DNA of 64,000 bases from Blautia sp900556555 (GCA_964250615.1 CAXUGM010000002.1); one strand, 5' to 3'; shown: positions 53,111-61,068, numbered from the stretch's first letter. The notes: a model not told the origin generated them from the sequence alone. Program-made: numbers and translations.

Positions 53111-53333
53111 CTTCTACCTCCAATTCGCACAAATCAAAATGTAATTTCATTTGTATTTTATTTCTAATTCCCCATCTTCAATCATCTTCAACTTAGTCAA
53201 TGCCATACCAATTCTTTAACAAACACAATAAGATAAGCTGCTACTGATTGAATTGAAGTCTTCTAATGCCAATTCAGAGAAATTATCATTCCAAGAAAAC
53301 GGAACTTCTTCAATTGTAATTTCTTTTCTCTCA
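53111..53333 (-). pseudogene. Degenerate small coding remnant
   Basis: The 223-bp gap holds a minus-strand frame without a start (EITIEEVPFSWNDNFSELAL...) that stops and is followed in another frame by a 19-codon ATG ORF. It looks like a decayed early gene. No promoter or terminator seen. Confidence 0.35.
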
Positions 53334-53519
53334 TCACTCCACCTCCATCAAATTTTCAATAAAGTATCTCGTTTCCTGAAAAGACGCTGCTTGAAACATG
53401 CACTGCATTGCACCTAAACTTCCTGGTTCATATTTCCCATCTTCGATAGGTTTGTAAAACTTATCTTCCCTTTGTGTTACATATTCCAAAACTTTTTCTA
53501 ATTTCTCTCTATCTGTCAT
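53334..53519 (-). CDS. Small phage protein (61 aa)
   Basis: This acidic helical protein (MTDREKLEKVLEYVTQREDK) contains GAMQCMFQAASFQETRYF. It is 11 bp downstream of the methyltransferase gene. Unknown. Confidence 0.6.
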   Translation of the reverse strand: MTDREKLEKVLEYVTQREDKFYKPIEDGKYEPGSLGAMQCMFQAASFQETRYFIENLMEVE

Positions 53520-53530
53520 TGTCAGTTCTC

Positions 53531-54532
53531 CTATTCCATGCTTATTTTTCCACTCATCAAATCTTCGAGCAAAGAATCTCGTAATTCAGCCAAATATCTA
53601 TTTTCTTCGATGTTTAAATAGTAAATGTGCTGTTTCCATGTATTCAAAATCATCAATAAGATGCTTGATAATATTTCTTTGCTGTTGTTCTCGAACTTTA
53701 TTTCGTTTTTGTTTTTGGAGCTTTTAAAATAATCGTGCTTTATTATCTTTTTCTGGCTAACCTTTTTAATCATTTCGTCAAATTCAGATAAATCTTGTTC
53801 CTGCTTGTAGAGATTCAAGTCAAACCCTAAGTTTTTAGCGATTGATTCGTTGATCGTGAGTTTACACGCATTTTTTTCTGATACAATTTTATTTATATCT
53901 TCAATAATTTCCTCATAACTTCGATGTTTAAATTCTTGCTCTTTTAGCTCGATATATTTTGACGGAATCAAACTATAACCATTATCTTTTATTTCATTTA
54001 TAGATACTTTTTTACAGAATTCAGAAACATTCTCTCTTTTTTTAATTGCTTTTATTGCTTCTTCCATTATTTCTTTTGTAAACGTCTTCACAGTTTTTTT
54101 GTACGTTCTATTTGTGTGACTTCTCCCACCAAACTGTCCATTTTGTTCTCTTTCTTCTTCAACGAATTTCTTCCTCATGTCTATCATTTCAATAGTCGTT
54201 GTTTTCTTTGTTTTATCAAGAATTAGAATGCACGTAGCAATACTTGTTGATTCAAACATTTTATCCGGGCACAAGATAACTGCTTCTATGTAGTTGGAAT
54301 TCACCAAATACTTTCTGATTTCCTTTTCTTCTCTTGTCCCACCGTCCAGCACTGCATTTGGTAAAATAAACACGCTTCGTTCGCTCTTATCTAATGCCGT
54401 TAGAATAAAAGCAAAATTTGCATTACTGCTTGGCGGAACTTCTGTTTTTGAGAATCTGCTTTGCAATTGTGCGAATATAGGTTGTTCCCATTTCATGTTA
54501 TAAGGCGGATTTGATATCAATGCTTTCGTCAT
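53531..54532 (-). CDS. Adenine-specific DNA methyltransferase, catalytic/C-terminal part
   Basis: This 333-residue protein begins with the catalytic motif IV (ALISNPPYNMKWEQP), continues with HsdM/Eco57I-like motifs (VFILPNAVLDGG, VILCPDKMFESTSIATCILI) and ends with a coiled-coil tail. The SAM-binding motif I is in the separate gene upstream, whose stop overlaps this start (ATGA). The two probably form one N6-adenine methylase. No restriction or specificity subunit is nearby, so it looks like an orphan phage methylase. Confidence 0.8.
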   Translation of the reverse strand: MTKALISNPPYNMKWEQPIFAQLQSRFSKTEVPPSSNANFAFILTALDKSERSVFILPNAVLDGGTREEKEIRKYLVNSNYIEAVILCPDKMFESTSIATCILILDKTKKTTTIEMIDMRKKFVEEEREQNGQFGGRSHTNRTYKKTVKTFTKEIMEEAIKAIKKRENVSEFCKKVSINEIKDNGYSLIPSKYIELKEQEFKHRSYEEIIEDINKIVSEKNACKLTINESIAKNLGFDLNLYKQEQDLSEFDEMIKKVSQKKIIKHDYFKSSKNKNEIKFENNSKEILSSILLMILNTWKQHIYYLNIEENRYLAELRDSLLEDLMSGKISME

Positions 54533-55035
54533 CTAACAACCTCCAGAATTCCAAATTCTTCTCCTGTCTTTATTCGATATTCATGAAACACTTCGCCTTG
54601 TAATACATCAGAATGATAAACGTAACAATTAATGTTTCTAAGCATCATGTTAAACAGCAAATAAGGGATAACATTTTCATCAAACTCATACAGCTCAAAT
54701 TTCTGCGTTTTATCCAATCCCCATTTTTGAATTGTAAGGGCTCCACTTCCTGCGCACATGTCCACTACAACATCTGCATTGCCTGCTAGCTTTCCACAAA
54801 AGTCAGCCAAACACTTAGGCGTATAATCTTGTTTTTTCTCTTTTCTATCAGCTTCATAATATTGAAAAATTTTTTGCATCCAATCAACGCTCAAATCTCC
54901 CACCAATTCTTTGAAGTTCTTTAATTTATCATGTTTGTTATTTTTACATACAATAAATAATTTATCTTTCAATTCTTCAATAGAATTTATTTCAAATAAT
55001 TCTAACGTTTTTTTTGTAAGCTCTTTTAGCTCCAT
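54529..55035 (-). CDS. Adenine-specific DNA methyltransferase, SAM-binding N-terminal part
   Basis: This 168-residue protein has DMCAGSGALT (SAM motif I, about residue 92) and ends near FGILEVVR, exactly before where motif IV should follow. A single-base shift would fuse it to the downstream gene, so it may be a natural split or a frameshift. The N-terminal region is helical, HsdM_N-like. AGGTGG precedes ATG 55035. Confidence 0.78.
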   Translation of the reverse strand: MELKELTKKTLELFEINSIEELKDKLFIVCKNNKHDKLKNFKELVGDLSVDWMQKIFQYYEADRKEKKQDYTPKCLADFCGKLAGNADVVVDMCAGSGALTIQKWGLDKTQKFELYEFDENVIPYLLFNMMLRNINCYVYHSDVLQGEVFHEYRIKTGEEFGILEVVR

Positions 55036-55080
55036 TTCTCCACCTTTCCTCTCCACGATCACTCGCAGGGAACTTGAATA

Positions 55081-55389
55081 TTATTCCGACCAATCAAGCT
55101 TCTGTCCGCAACCTGAGCAATAGTTGTTTTCATCATTGCTTCTATACCATCTTTCACAAGTAGGACATTTTGCCATTTGATATCTTGTAAAGCCACTGTT
55201 AATAAATGCACCTTCATAATTCACTCTCTTCGGCAACTGCTTTTCCAGTGCTTCGATTGCTGTATTATATAATCCTATATGTTTTTTCTTCCTTTCTTCT
55301 ATGGCACTTCCATAATTTTCGAGTTTCTCTAAAATGCGAATTTTGCTTTTAATGAGTTCTATTGCTTCTCTAACTTTCTTTTCGTCCAT
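55081..55389 (-). CDS. Phage zinc-ribbon protein with helical N terminus
   Basis: This 102-residue protein has a coiled coil (about 5-50, RILEKLENYGSAIEERKKKH) and a C-terminal ribbon CPTCERWYRSNDENNYCSGC ending GQKLDWSE. The design is common in phage early genes; role unknown. Confidence 0.7.
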   Translation of the reverse strand: MDEKKVREAIELIKSKIRILEKLENYGSAIEERKKKHIGLYNTAIEALEKQLPKRVNYEGAFINSGFTRYQMAKCPTCERWYRSNDENNYCSGCGQKLDWSE

Positions 55390-55591
55390 CTTCCATCACC
55401 TCTCTTTCTATCTCCTCATCCGTCAATTTAAGTACATTTCCGCTCTGATAAAATACTGCCCCTGCCGGTGTCACCTGCATACATTCGATATAGCCCTCTG
55501 CTTCGGCTTCCCTGCTGCCATATCTGCCATGGACTGTTGTTTTATGTCTTCTCAGGTATGTTTTTCCTGGGATTAAGTCTTTCTTATCCAT
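55370..55591 (-). CDS. Small phage protein (73 aa)
   Basis: The protein starts MDKKDLIPGKTYLRRHKTTV and looks like a short beta barrel followed by an acidic helix (EEIEREVMEDG). GAGGTGAC precedes the ATG. It overlaps the zinc-ribbon gene by 20 bp. Unknown. Confidence 0.6.
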   Translation of the reverse strand: MDKKDLIPGKTYLRRHKTTVHGRYGSREAEAEGYIECMQVTPAGAVFYQSGNVLKLTDEEIEREVMEDGRKES

Positions 55592-55595
55592 ACCG

Positions 55596-56198
55596 TCACC
55601 TCTTTCTCTTTTCTTCAAAATCATATTCTTCCAGTTTCTTTAACAAAAACTCTTCCTTTGTCTCTTCCTGCACAATTACCGGCATGCATTTTAATGTGCA
55701 GGTTTCGTTCTGCCAGTAGATTCCTTCCTGTCCGTTTTCACTTAATGGAGGACTCACCGGGTCTTCCCCTTTCTCCCTGCTGCTACTGTCTACCATATCT
55801 ACAATATTCTCTGCCAGCATGATGTTTTCCATGGTGTTTGTGTTCTGGAGGACCGCTACTCCTCTTCCATAATCCCGGATACGGATGCCTGTATCTTTAT
55901 ATTTCGTTTTAAAATAACAGGTATCTGGTTTATAGTATCTTTCCTGGAGCAGTTCCCTTTCTTCTGTCTGGTTATCTTCGCTTTTCCAAAATGTCACAGC
56001 ATGTCCTGCTGCCGGGATAAACCCTGTAAGCTCAATGATTGCTGCTTTCGCTTTCTTTGTCATCCATACACTGTCCAGGTAGATGCTCCAATATCCTCCC
56101 AGCAGATAAATTCCTGTCCCGTCATTTCCTACGGTAAGTCCAACTCCTCTCCACGCTTTTTTTATCAGTGCCTTAAAACAATTTATCTTCAAAAACAT
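55596..56198 (-). CDS. Hypothetical phage early protein (200 aa)
   Basis: With the start at ATG 56198 (GGAGGT upstream) the protein is 200 residues, with N-terminal FLKINCFKALIKKAWRGVGL, a conserved-looking IYLLGGYWSIYLDSVWMTKK and a charged C terminus. Not recognised. The longer frame upstream belongs to the small ORF next to it. Confidence 0.65.
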   Translation of the reverse strand: MFLKINCFKALIKKAWRGVGLTVGNDGTGIYLLGGYWSIYLDSVWMTKKAKAAIIELTGFIPAAGHAVTFWKSEDNQTEERELLQERYYKPDTCYFKTKYKDTGIRIRDYGRGVAVLQNTNTMENIMLAENIVDMVDSSSREKGEDPVSPPLSENGQEGIYWQNETCTLKCMPVIVQEETKEEFLLKKLEEYDFEEKRKR

Positions 56199-56203
56199 GT
56201 CTT

Positions 56204-56314
56204 CTACCTCCGCTTCTTTGCATTCCTTACTCTTTGTTTCCTTGGTTTCCTGCTGCCTATACATCTTCCGCTTTGTTTTCCGTAGATAAAGGCGGTAAAG
56301 TTATTTCTTCCCAT
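56204..56314 (-). CDS. Very basic mini-protein (36 aa)
   Basis: This 36-codon ORF has AGGAGG seven bases upstream. The second half is almost all Arg/Lys (SRKPRKQRVRNAKKRR), suggesting nucleic-acid binding. Its stop lies inside the ribosome site of the next gene, which implies coupling. Confidence 0.5.
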   Translation of the reverse strand: MGRNNFTAFIYGKQSGRCIGSRKPRKQRVRNAKKRR

Positions 56315-56323
56315 AGTGTCCTC

Positions 56324-56845
56324 CTATGCATTTTCTATTTTTCTTTTCAGGGCTTCTGCAATATCTCCATGGCCTGTTTCCTCTAAGACTTCTACCACTG
56401 CATCCAGGGAAACAAATTTCCCATTTGCTTTCTCATTTTCCTTTTCGATTGTTTCCAAAGTCTCCATATCCGGGTGGATTCCACAGGTTTCCTTCATGGT
56501 TTTTGCCATATCAGAAAGTTTTACATAACTCTGGCCATATCTGTCATAGCTCATACATGCTTCACTGTGTTTGTCCATCTGCTGCTCAAATCTCTGTAAA
56601 CGGACAGAACGCCATCCATGTTCTTCATATAAGACCCACATGGCTACCGTTTTCATAGTGTTCATGATTCTTTTGGCCAGCATATCGTATGTAGCTTCAA
56701 TAGCTTTCTCCGGGATGTTCATAGGGATTCCAATAGCCCCCCGTCTTCGTAAATCCTGTTCCAGGTGTTCTACACCTTTTTCTTTTGCTACTCTGAGGGC
56801 ATATGCAGCACCCTCATTTCTCCATTTTTCTTCCTTACGATTCAT
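56324..56845 (-). CDS. Hypothetical phage protein (173 aa)
   Basis: This helical protein has a basic N terminus, a mid-region KAIEATYDMLAKRIMNTMKT, and a conserved-looking CMSYDRYGQSYVKLSDMAKT. It overlaps the upstream gene by 4 bp. Not recognised. Confidence 0.6.
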   Translation of the reverse strand: MNRKEEKWRNEGAAYALRVAKEKGVEHLEQDLRRRGAIGIPMNIPEKAIEATYDMLAKRIMNTMKTVAMWVLYEEHGWRSVRLQRFEQQMDKHSEACMSYDRYGQSYVKLSDMAKTMKETCGIHPDMETLETIEKENEKANGKFVSLDAVVEVLEETGHGDIAEALKRKIENA

Positions 56846-57183
56846 TTTCTTCTCCTCCTGATTAGCGGAAGTCCATGTAACTTCCTGTAATTATTTTCCT
56901 TTGCTTTCATATGCCTGTCTATAAATCTCATGTTTCTTAAAGCCATATCATAGACCGCTGCTTCTTTATCCAGTTGTTTTCCCCTGATCTCTTCTTCCCG
57001 GATTTTCTCTTTCAAGATTTCCATTTCTTTTCGGTTCTCTTCTGTCCTGGCATTTATCCTGTCCCGTAACAATTCTGCCCCTGCCAGAATAATGATCCAT
57101 ACCACCAGCAACGTGAGGAGGAAACCGCTTATCTGCAGCAAGAGAATGCCTATCTCCTGTATCGAATATAATTGTTGCAACAT
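56842..57183 (-). CDS. Membrane-anchored coiled-coil protein (113 aa)
   Basis: With ATG 57183 (GGGGG upstream), one membrane helix (ILLLQISGFLLTLLVVWIII, about 12-31) is followed by a charged coiled coil (EENRKEMEILKEKIREEEIR) and a basic C terminus. It could be a spanin-like or exclusion protein; no function is assigned. Confidence 0.6.
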   Translation of the reverse strand: MLQQLYSIQEIGILLLQISGFLLTLLVVWIIILAGAELLRDRINARTEENRKEMEILKEKIREEEIRGKQLDKEAAVYDMALRNMRFIDRHMKAKENNYRKLHGLPLIRRRRK

Positions 57184-57191
57184 CTTTCCCC

Positions 57192-57458
57192 CTAAACTTC
57201 TATCCCTGCCATGGCCTTCAGTATCCGTTCTGTCTGCTCCCTTAAAAAGACCAGTGCCTGTGCAAGCTCCACATCCTTTTCTTTGATGTGGCTGTGCAGA
57301 ATATCTTTCTTTACCAGTTCCACCACTTCCTTCAGCGTTCCGGCATAACCAAGGGTTACGCATGTAACTTCCCCGGTTTTCCTGTTTTTCTTCTGCCTGG
57401 TAACGGTGTAGCCGTAATTGTTTGTCTTTGCATAATAATTATCTATGATATGCAGCAT
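57192..57458 (-). CDS. Hypothetical phage protein (88 aa)
   Basis: The N-terminal half is beta-like (YGYTVTRQKKNRKTGEVTCV) and the C-terminal half helical (KDVELAQALVFLREQTERIL). This outline is frequent in clostridial phage early operons. Unknown role. Confidence 0.6.
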   Translation of the reverse strand: MLHIIDNYYAKTNNYGYTVTRQKKNRKTGEVTCVTLGYAGTLKEVVELVKKDILHSHIKEKDVELAQALVFLREQTERILKAMAGIEV

Positions 57459-57471
57459 AGCGTTCCCTCCT

Positions 57472-57837
57472 TTATGCTCTTAACTGTTTCCTCCTGACAC
57501 TCTCCCTGGGCTTAAAAACTCCTGCTTCCCGGCAGTCTCCCGGTTTGCATGGCCTTCTGTGTCCCATATCCCCTATGTAGTCGCAGGTCATCCTTGCCCC
57601 GTCTGAGTTCCTGCTGCCATACTGGCATTTCTTGCAGTCCTTTGTCATGATCTCCTGCACGGTCCTTTCCGGGACAAACTCCCAGGTTTCCCAGTATGTG
57701 CAGCCTTCGCATTTTTCTTTTTCCACGTAATATTTCCCTGCTTTTTTTCTTGCATGTGGGCAGGATTTCTTTGTCCTCAATTCCCCTGGAAGGAGCATGT
57801 GCAGGCAGCTCTCCCAGCGGTTTCTTCTATCTTTCAT
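57472..57837 (-). CDS. Cysteine-rich phage protein (121 aa)
   Basis: Several Cys pairs (CEGCTYWETW, CKKCQYGSRN, CKPGDCREAG) suggest zinc or metal binding, in a basic protein. Unknown. It lies 9 bp upstream in the operon from the 88-aa gene, after ssb. Confidence 0.6.
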   Translation of the reverse strand: MKDRRNRWESCLHMLLPGELRTKKSCPHARKKAGKYYVEKEKCEGCTYWETWEFVPERTVQEIMTKDCKKCQYGSRNSDGARMTCDYIGDMGHRRPCKPGDCREAGVFKPRESVRRKQLRA

Positions 57838-57846
57838 AATTCCTCC

Positions 57847-58281
57847 TTAACTAAATGGCAGCTCCTCATCTATTCCGTCTGGTATATTCATAAATCCGTC
57901 TGCATCCTCTGTCGGCTGTCCTGCTGCCGGAACATTTCCCTGGTTCGATTCCTTTGCCGCACCTTTGCTTTCTGCAAAATCCTGTTCTTCTATCACAACG
58001 TCTGTTGTATAAACCTTTCTTCCTTCTTTGTTTGTGTAACTTCCTGTCTGGATTCTTCCGGAAATAATGACCTTTAAGCCCTGCCGGAAGTATTTCTCTG
58101 CAAATTCTCCTGCCTTCCCGAAGGCTACGCAGTTTATAAAGTCTGCGGTAGCTTCTCCGTCTCTTTTGAAACGGCGGTCTACGGCTAGGGTATATCTGGC
58201 TATCGCCACAGGGTTATCTCCCTGGGTATAACATACCTCTGGGTCTCTGGTTAATCGTCCCATTAAAACTACTTTATTCAT
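57847..58281 (-). CDS. ssb: Single-stranded DNA-binding protein
   Basis: This protein of about 144 residues has an OB fold (NKVVLMGRLTRDPEVCYTQG, then FINCVAFGKAGEFAEKYFRQ), a disordered Gln/Gly/Ala linker and the acidic tip IDEELPFS that binds partner proteins. ATG 58281 has AAGGAGG. It serves phage DNA replication together with the Rep gene upstream. Confidence 0.96.
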   Translation of the reverse strand: MNKVVLMGRLTRDPEVCYTQGDNPVAIARYTLAVDRRFKRDGEATADFINCVAFGKAGEFAEKYFRQGLKVIISGRIQTGSYTNKEGRKVYTTDVVIEEQDFAESKGAAKESNQGNVPAAGQPTEDADGFMNIPDGIDEELPFS

Positions 58282-58450
58282 AGTTTTCCTCCTTGTTTTT
58301 TTGAAAAGTCCCCACCGCCTTCGTGAAAACATTTATCATTGTTCCACAGGTTCTATCCACAAGAAAAATGTGGAAAGTGGGGATTCTATCCCATTTTTTC
58401 TTCACTTTTTCTAAAAATCGGCTTTCAAAATGCCGTTCTGTATAGTAAAA
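58282..58450. other. Intergenic gap with DnaA-box-like and inverted-repeat motifs
   Basis: Contains CTATCCACA (58353-58361; one base from a DnaA box) between TTCCACA (58342-58348) and TGTGGAA (58369-58375). It is a candidate replication or regulatory site next to ssb; the evidence is weak. Confidence 0.3.
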
Positions 58451-58792
58451 TCAAACTCTCTCGAATCCCCCACCAAGGTATGATTTCCCGATGATCTGGA
58501 CAAATTCCTGACGTGTGTGTGTTCTTTCATACTCTCTCTGGCACATTTTCTTTAGTATAAGGTCATTCTCCCTATTCAAATGCACTGCCTCTCTGCCTTC
58601 CCGGTGGTGCCGGATGCAGAGGTTTACCTTAAATCCATGTATTTCACTGTTTCTGCGGTTGGGACCGAAGAAAATATGATGGTCCTCTACGGTCTGATAG
58701 GCATAATTGCTTTCCAGTAGCATGCAGAGGTAGCATTGCTTATTGTCCTGGTTCTGTAAGATGCTCTTTTGTTTCTTTTCTCTTTTTTTCAA
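58451..58792 (-). CDS. HNH-like zinc protein (recombination/NinG-type)
   Basis: This 113-residue protein has CYLC, then DHHIFFGPNRRNSEIHGFKV and NLCIRHHREGREAVH, a Cys/His pattern of small HNH-like phage proteins. It may be a nuclease acting on recombination intermediates. It overlaps the next gene upstream by 53 bp in another frame. Confidence 0.7.
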   Translation of the reverse strand: MKKREKKQKSILQNQDNKQCYLCMLLESNYAYQTVEDHHIFFGPNRRNSEIHGFKVNLCIRHHREGREAVHLNRENDLILKKMCQREYERTHTRQEFVQIIGKSYLGGGFERV

Positions 58793-59210
58793 ATCGTTCC
58801 TCCATTTCTGCCAGCATCCAGTCTGTATAAGAATGTTTCCCTATACAGGTGCTAGTCTTATGTATCTTTATCTTCTCCCAGACGGCACGCCACTCCTCTT
58901 GATTCGCAACTGGCTTCCCGTTTGAGATAAAATCGTTGTTCGCCCATTCCGGCAGTTTATTTGTGAGCATATTACAGACAAAGGCATCCTGGCTGTAAAT
59001 GCTTATAGCACAAGGCTCTCGAATACGTCCCAATGCCTCTGCCAGAGCACGTAGAATCTCCTGGTGATAAGTTCCACCTACTTCCTGGAATGTTTCTCTT
59101 GTCTTAGTCTCTCCATTCTTTTTTATGTACTCCAGTACATAACCGCAGATTCTTTTACGTTTTTGGAAGGCAGTGCTGTCACTTTCCAGATATATGCTTA
59201 CGTTTTTCAT
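58740..59210 (-). CDS. RNase H-fold protein
   Basis: This 156-residue protein follows an RNase H-like order of strands: VSIYLESDSTAFQKRKRICG, helix YHQEILRALAEALGRI, then ISIYSQDAFVCNMLTNKLPE. The acidic residues in these segments could be catalytic. It lies beside rep and ssb, which fits primer or RNA removal, but this is inferred. Confidence 0.65.
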   Translation of the reverse strand: MKNVSIYLESDSTAFQKRKRICGYVLEYIKKNGETKTRETFQEVGGTYHQEILRALAEALGRIREPCAISIYSQDAFVCNMLTNKLPEWANNDFISNGKPVANQEEWRAVWEKIKIHKTSTCIGKHSYTDWMLAEMEERFEKKRKETKEHLTEPGQ

Positions 59211-59979
59211 GCTTCTTTGCCCTCCTTTGTTTCTTTTTCTCTGAACTTCTTTCTTCTGTGTCCTCCCCCATTTTCAAAAGCGTGTAGGTGCGGTATGGAT
59301 ATCCCGTCTTTGGGTTTTCTCCCTCATGGATGCTGTCCGGATCCAGATAATATCCTTCTGGGATTTTGATTTTGTTCCAGGTTTTCCAGTGCAGATATAT
59401 CTTTTCCTTTGGCTCTGGAAGCGGCATGTTCCTGGATGCGTCATAATTGGATTCTCTTAGTCGGTTATCTGTGCGCGGGGTTTTGGTTATGTATGCTGCC
59501 AGCTCTTTATATTCTCCCTGCTCATAAAGGAGCTGATTGACTACTTTCCCTTTTGTCCATGCTTTTTTCAGAATCACGTCTGTATCCGGTATTCGATTGA
59601 TAGCCAGATGGATGTGCCATGCTCCCTTTGTTCCAACTTCTATGTTTCGCATCCACAAAAGTGGTTCCCCACGTTTTTTGTATTCCCTCCTGATTATTTT
59701 CAGAGCAGCACTCCAATCTTTTTTTGCTGTCTGCATATCCGGCGGTCTTTCTTCTACCTTGTACGTTAAACATGAAAAATAATCATTTTTGTAGAAGTAC
59801 TTCCTCAGCCTGTGTCTGGCTTTCCGCTCCTTCGTATACTGGTTTACCTTTTCCATGTCCTCTTTGGTTGGCTTCTTCTTTTTCTCTCTTTTCTGTCCCG
59901 GTGCCCCATATCTGGCAGTATGATATTCCATTACCTCGATAGCCCTCCGGAACTCCCATGTCTTTTTCTTGTATGCCAT
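59179..59979 (-). CDS. HUH-family rolling-circle replication initiator (Rep)
   Basis: This 266-residue protein has motif 1 FSCLTY (68-73), Glu114 in NIEVG, HUH motif WHIHLAIN (His122, His124) and a catalytic tyrosine motif AAYITK (Tyr163, Lys166). Both termini are very basic. Such proteins nick one strand at the double-strand origin and start rolling-circle replication. AAGGATAGG precedes the ATG. The 150-bp leader holds an opposing small RNA gene and a GCGG/CCGC hairpin (60017-60036). Confidence 0.82.
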   Translation of the reverse strand: MAYKKKTWEFRRAIEVMEYHTARYGAPGQKREKKKKPTKEDMEKVNQYTKERKARHRLRKYFYKNDYFSCLTYKVEERPPDMQTAKKDWSAALKIIRREYKKRGEPLLWMRNIEVGTKGAWHIHLAINRIPDTDVILKKAWTKGKVVNQLLYEQGEYKELAAYITKTPRTDNRLRESNYDASRNMPLPEPKEKIYLHWKTWNKIKIPEGYYLDPDSIHEGENPKTGYPYRTYTLLKMGEDTEERSSEKKKQRRAKKHEKRKHISGK

Positions 59980-60042
59980 ATGTATGTCCTATCCTTAATA
60001 CTTTTAACAAGTTGTAAAGCGGCGAAAAATCCGCTTATTTCC

Positions 60043-60071
60043 TTGCACTTCTAAGTCATACATGCTATACT
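60043..60071 (+). promoter_or_regulatory. Strong plus-strand promoter opposing rep
   Basis: TTGCAC (60043-60048), 17 bp and extended -10 TGCTATACT (60063-60071). It faces away from rep, between rep and the upstream gene. Confidence 0.75.
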
Positions 60072-60077
60072 ATATTT

Positions 60078-60131
60078 AACGTTTTCAAGCTACATATGAC
60101 TTGTCCAGAGGCTGCAACCTCTGGACTTTTT
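60078..60131 (+). ncRNA. Putative countertranscribed antisense RNA in the rep leader (~53 nt)
   Basis: The transcript from the plus-strand promoter would start near 60078 and end at a 9-bp terminator, GTCCAGAGG/CCTCTGGAC (60103-60111, 60118-60126) plus five T. It is complementary to the untranslated leader of the minus-strand rep mRNA. There is no ORF in it. In rolling-circle plasmids such RNAs limit Rep synthesis; that role here is inferred. Confidence 0.6.
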
Positions 60132-60345
60132 ACTTTATCTGTATAAAATGCTTCTTGGGATTTCTTGCATACCGGTGTTCCCGTTCTCCTACAAAATTTC
60201 CTTTTCCTCCATGAGAACCATGAAATCTCTCTGTATATCGGTTGCTCTCTAATGTAATCGAACTTATCTTATACTTCTCTTTTAGCTGCTGTATTTCCTC
60301 AAATATGGGCAGTATATCTTTTTGCAGGCTGGCAAATTCTCCCAT
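60130..60345 (-). CDS. Small phage protein (71 aa)
   Basis: The N-terminal half is helical (LPIFEEIQQLKEKYKISSIT), followed by a basic region with RFHGSHGGKGNFVGEREHRY. Start and stop overlap neighbours by one base or the terminator. Unknown. Confidence 0.6.
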   Translation of the reverse strand: MGEFASLQKDILPIFEEIQQLKEKYKISSITLESNRYTERFHGSHGGKGNFVGEREHRYARNPKKHFIQIK

Positions 60346-60572
60346 TATGCATTCTCCTTTAGCAGACGTTCCAAATGCTTTCTTGCCATTTCATAATTGT
60401 CCAATGACAGTTCTCTCATGGTATCTCTGTTATAAATATCGTAAACCCCATCAAATCCAGTGCCGTTTCCGTTTTTCTTAATCCATACATGGATTGCCCT
60501 TTCATTGATTTCAAAATGGATACTATAATTTGTTTCTTTAAGCACTTTCCTTGACAATGTATAAAAGTTCAT
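60345..60572 (-). CDS. Small phage protein (75 aa)
   Basis: The protein MNFYTLSRKVLKETNYSIHF contains VWIKKNGNGTGFDGVYDIYN and a helical tail. Two starts are possible: 60572 (GGAG at good spacing) or 60599 (GGGAGG too close). Unknown function. Confidence 0.55.
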   Translation of the reverse strand: MNFYTLSRKVLKETNYSIHFEINERAIHVWIKKNGNGTGFDGVYDIYNRDTMRELSLDNYEMARKHLERLLKENA

Positions 60573-60659
60573 CGGCAAATCTCCAATACATCTTGACATC
60601 CTCCCTATCTACACCTTACAATAAAGGTGTATTTTATGTTTTTGTCCGCATTTGGTTTC

Positions 60660-60842
60660 CTAGGCCTGGCGGACTTTTTTAGTTACTTCCTTGCACTTAT
60701 CTAGCAGTGTATAGACCAGCCAGAAGATTGTCCCTGCCCCAAATATCTGTGCCGGCATGGACATGTCCGCTGGGACTTCCAGAACAGTATTAAATAATAT
60801 GACTGTCCAGAACAGTGCGTCTTTGATTGTTTGTTTATGCAT
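60660..60842 (-). CDS. Small membrane protein (60 aa)
   Basis: Two hydrophobic segments (ALFWTVILFNTVLEV and IFGAGTIFWLVYTLL) with a basic C terminus. ATG 60842 has AAAGGAG. It overlaps the upstream HTH gene by 8 bp. It resembles small phage membrane proteins; unknown role. Confidence 0.6.
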   Translation of the reverse strand: MHKQTIKDALFWTVILFNTVLEVPADMSMPAQIFGAGTIFWLVYTLLDKCKEVTKKVRQA

Positions 60843-61068
60843 CTTCTTCTCCTTTCCACACATATCCCGTAAGCTCATAGAAAAGCTTTGGGGAAATATA
60901 AGTGTTTCTGTATGCCCTCTTTCCTCTTTTGTGTTTGGCCGGGCTTATAATTCCAATTTGCAACATGCCTCTCTCCATCTGATTTCTGATGGTATCCGGC
61001 TTCATTCCTAAAACCTTAGATGCTACCTTCATAGGAACCGGGGAAGCTGCGAATGTGATTTCTGGCAT
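60835..61068 (-). CDS. Excisionase/HTH-like DNA-binding protein
   Basis: This protein of about 77 residues has a MerR/excisionase-like wHTH (VPMKVASKVLGMKPDTIRNQ, then MERGMLQIGIISPAKHKRGK) with a basic wing. It could be Xis or an early regulator. GAGGTG precedes ATG 61068. Confidence 0.65.
   Translation of the reverse strand: MPEITFAASPVPMKVASKVLGMKPDTIRNQMERGMLQIGIISPAKHKRGKRAYRNTYISPKLFYELTGYVWKGEEDA

Noticed and set aside
53531..55035. Complete restriction-modification system
   Set aside because: Only methyltransferase parts are present; no nuclease or specificity subunit nearby.
60593..60631. Second plus-strand promoter/terminator pair near 60.6 kb
   Set aside because: TTGACA and TACAAT are 18 bp apart but overlap the hairpin itself, so a discrete transcript is not credible without data.
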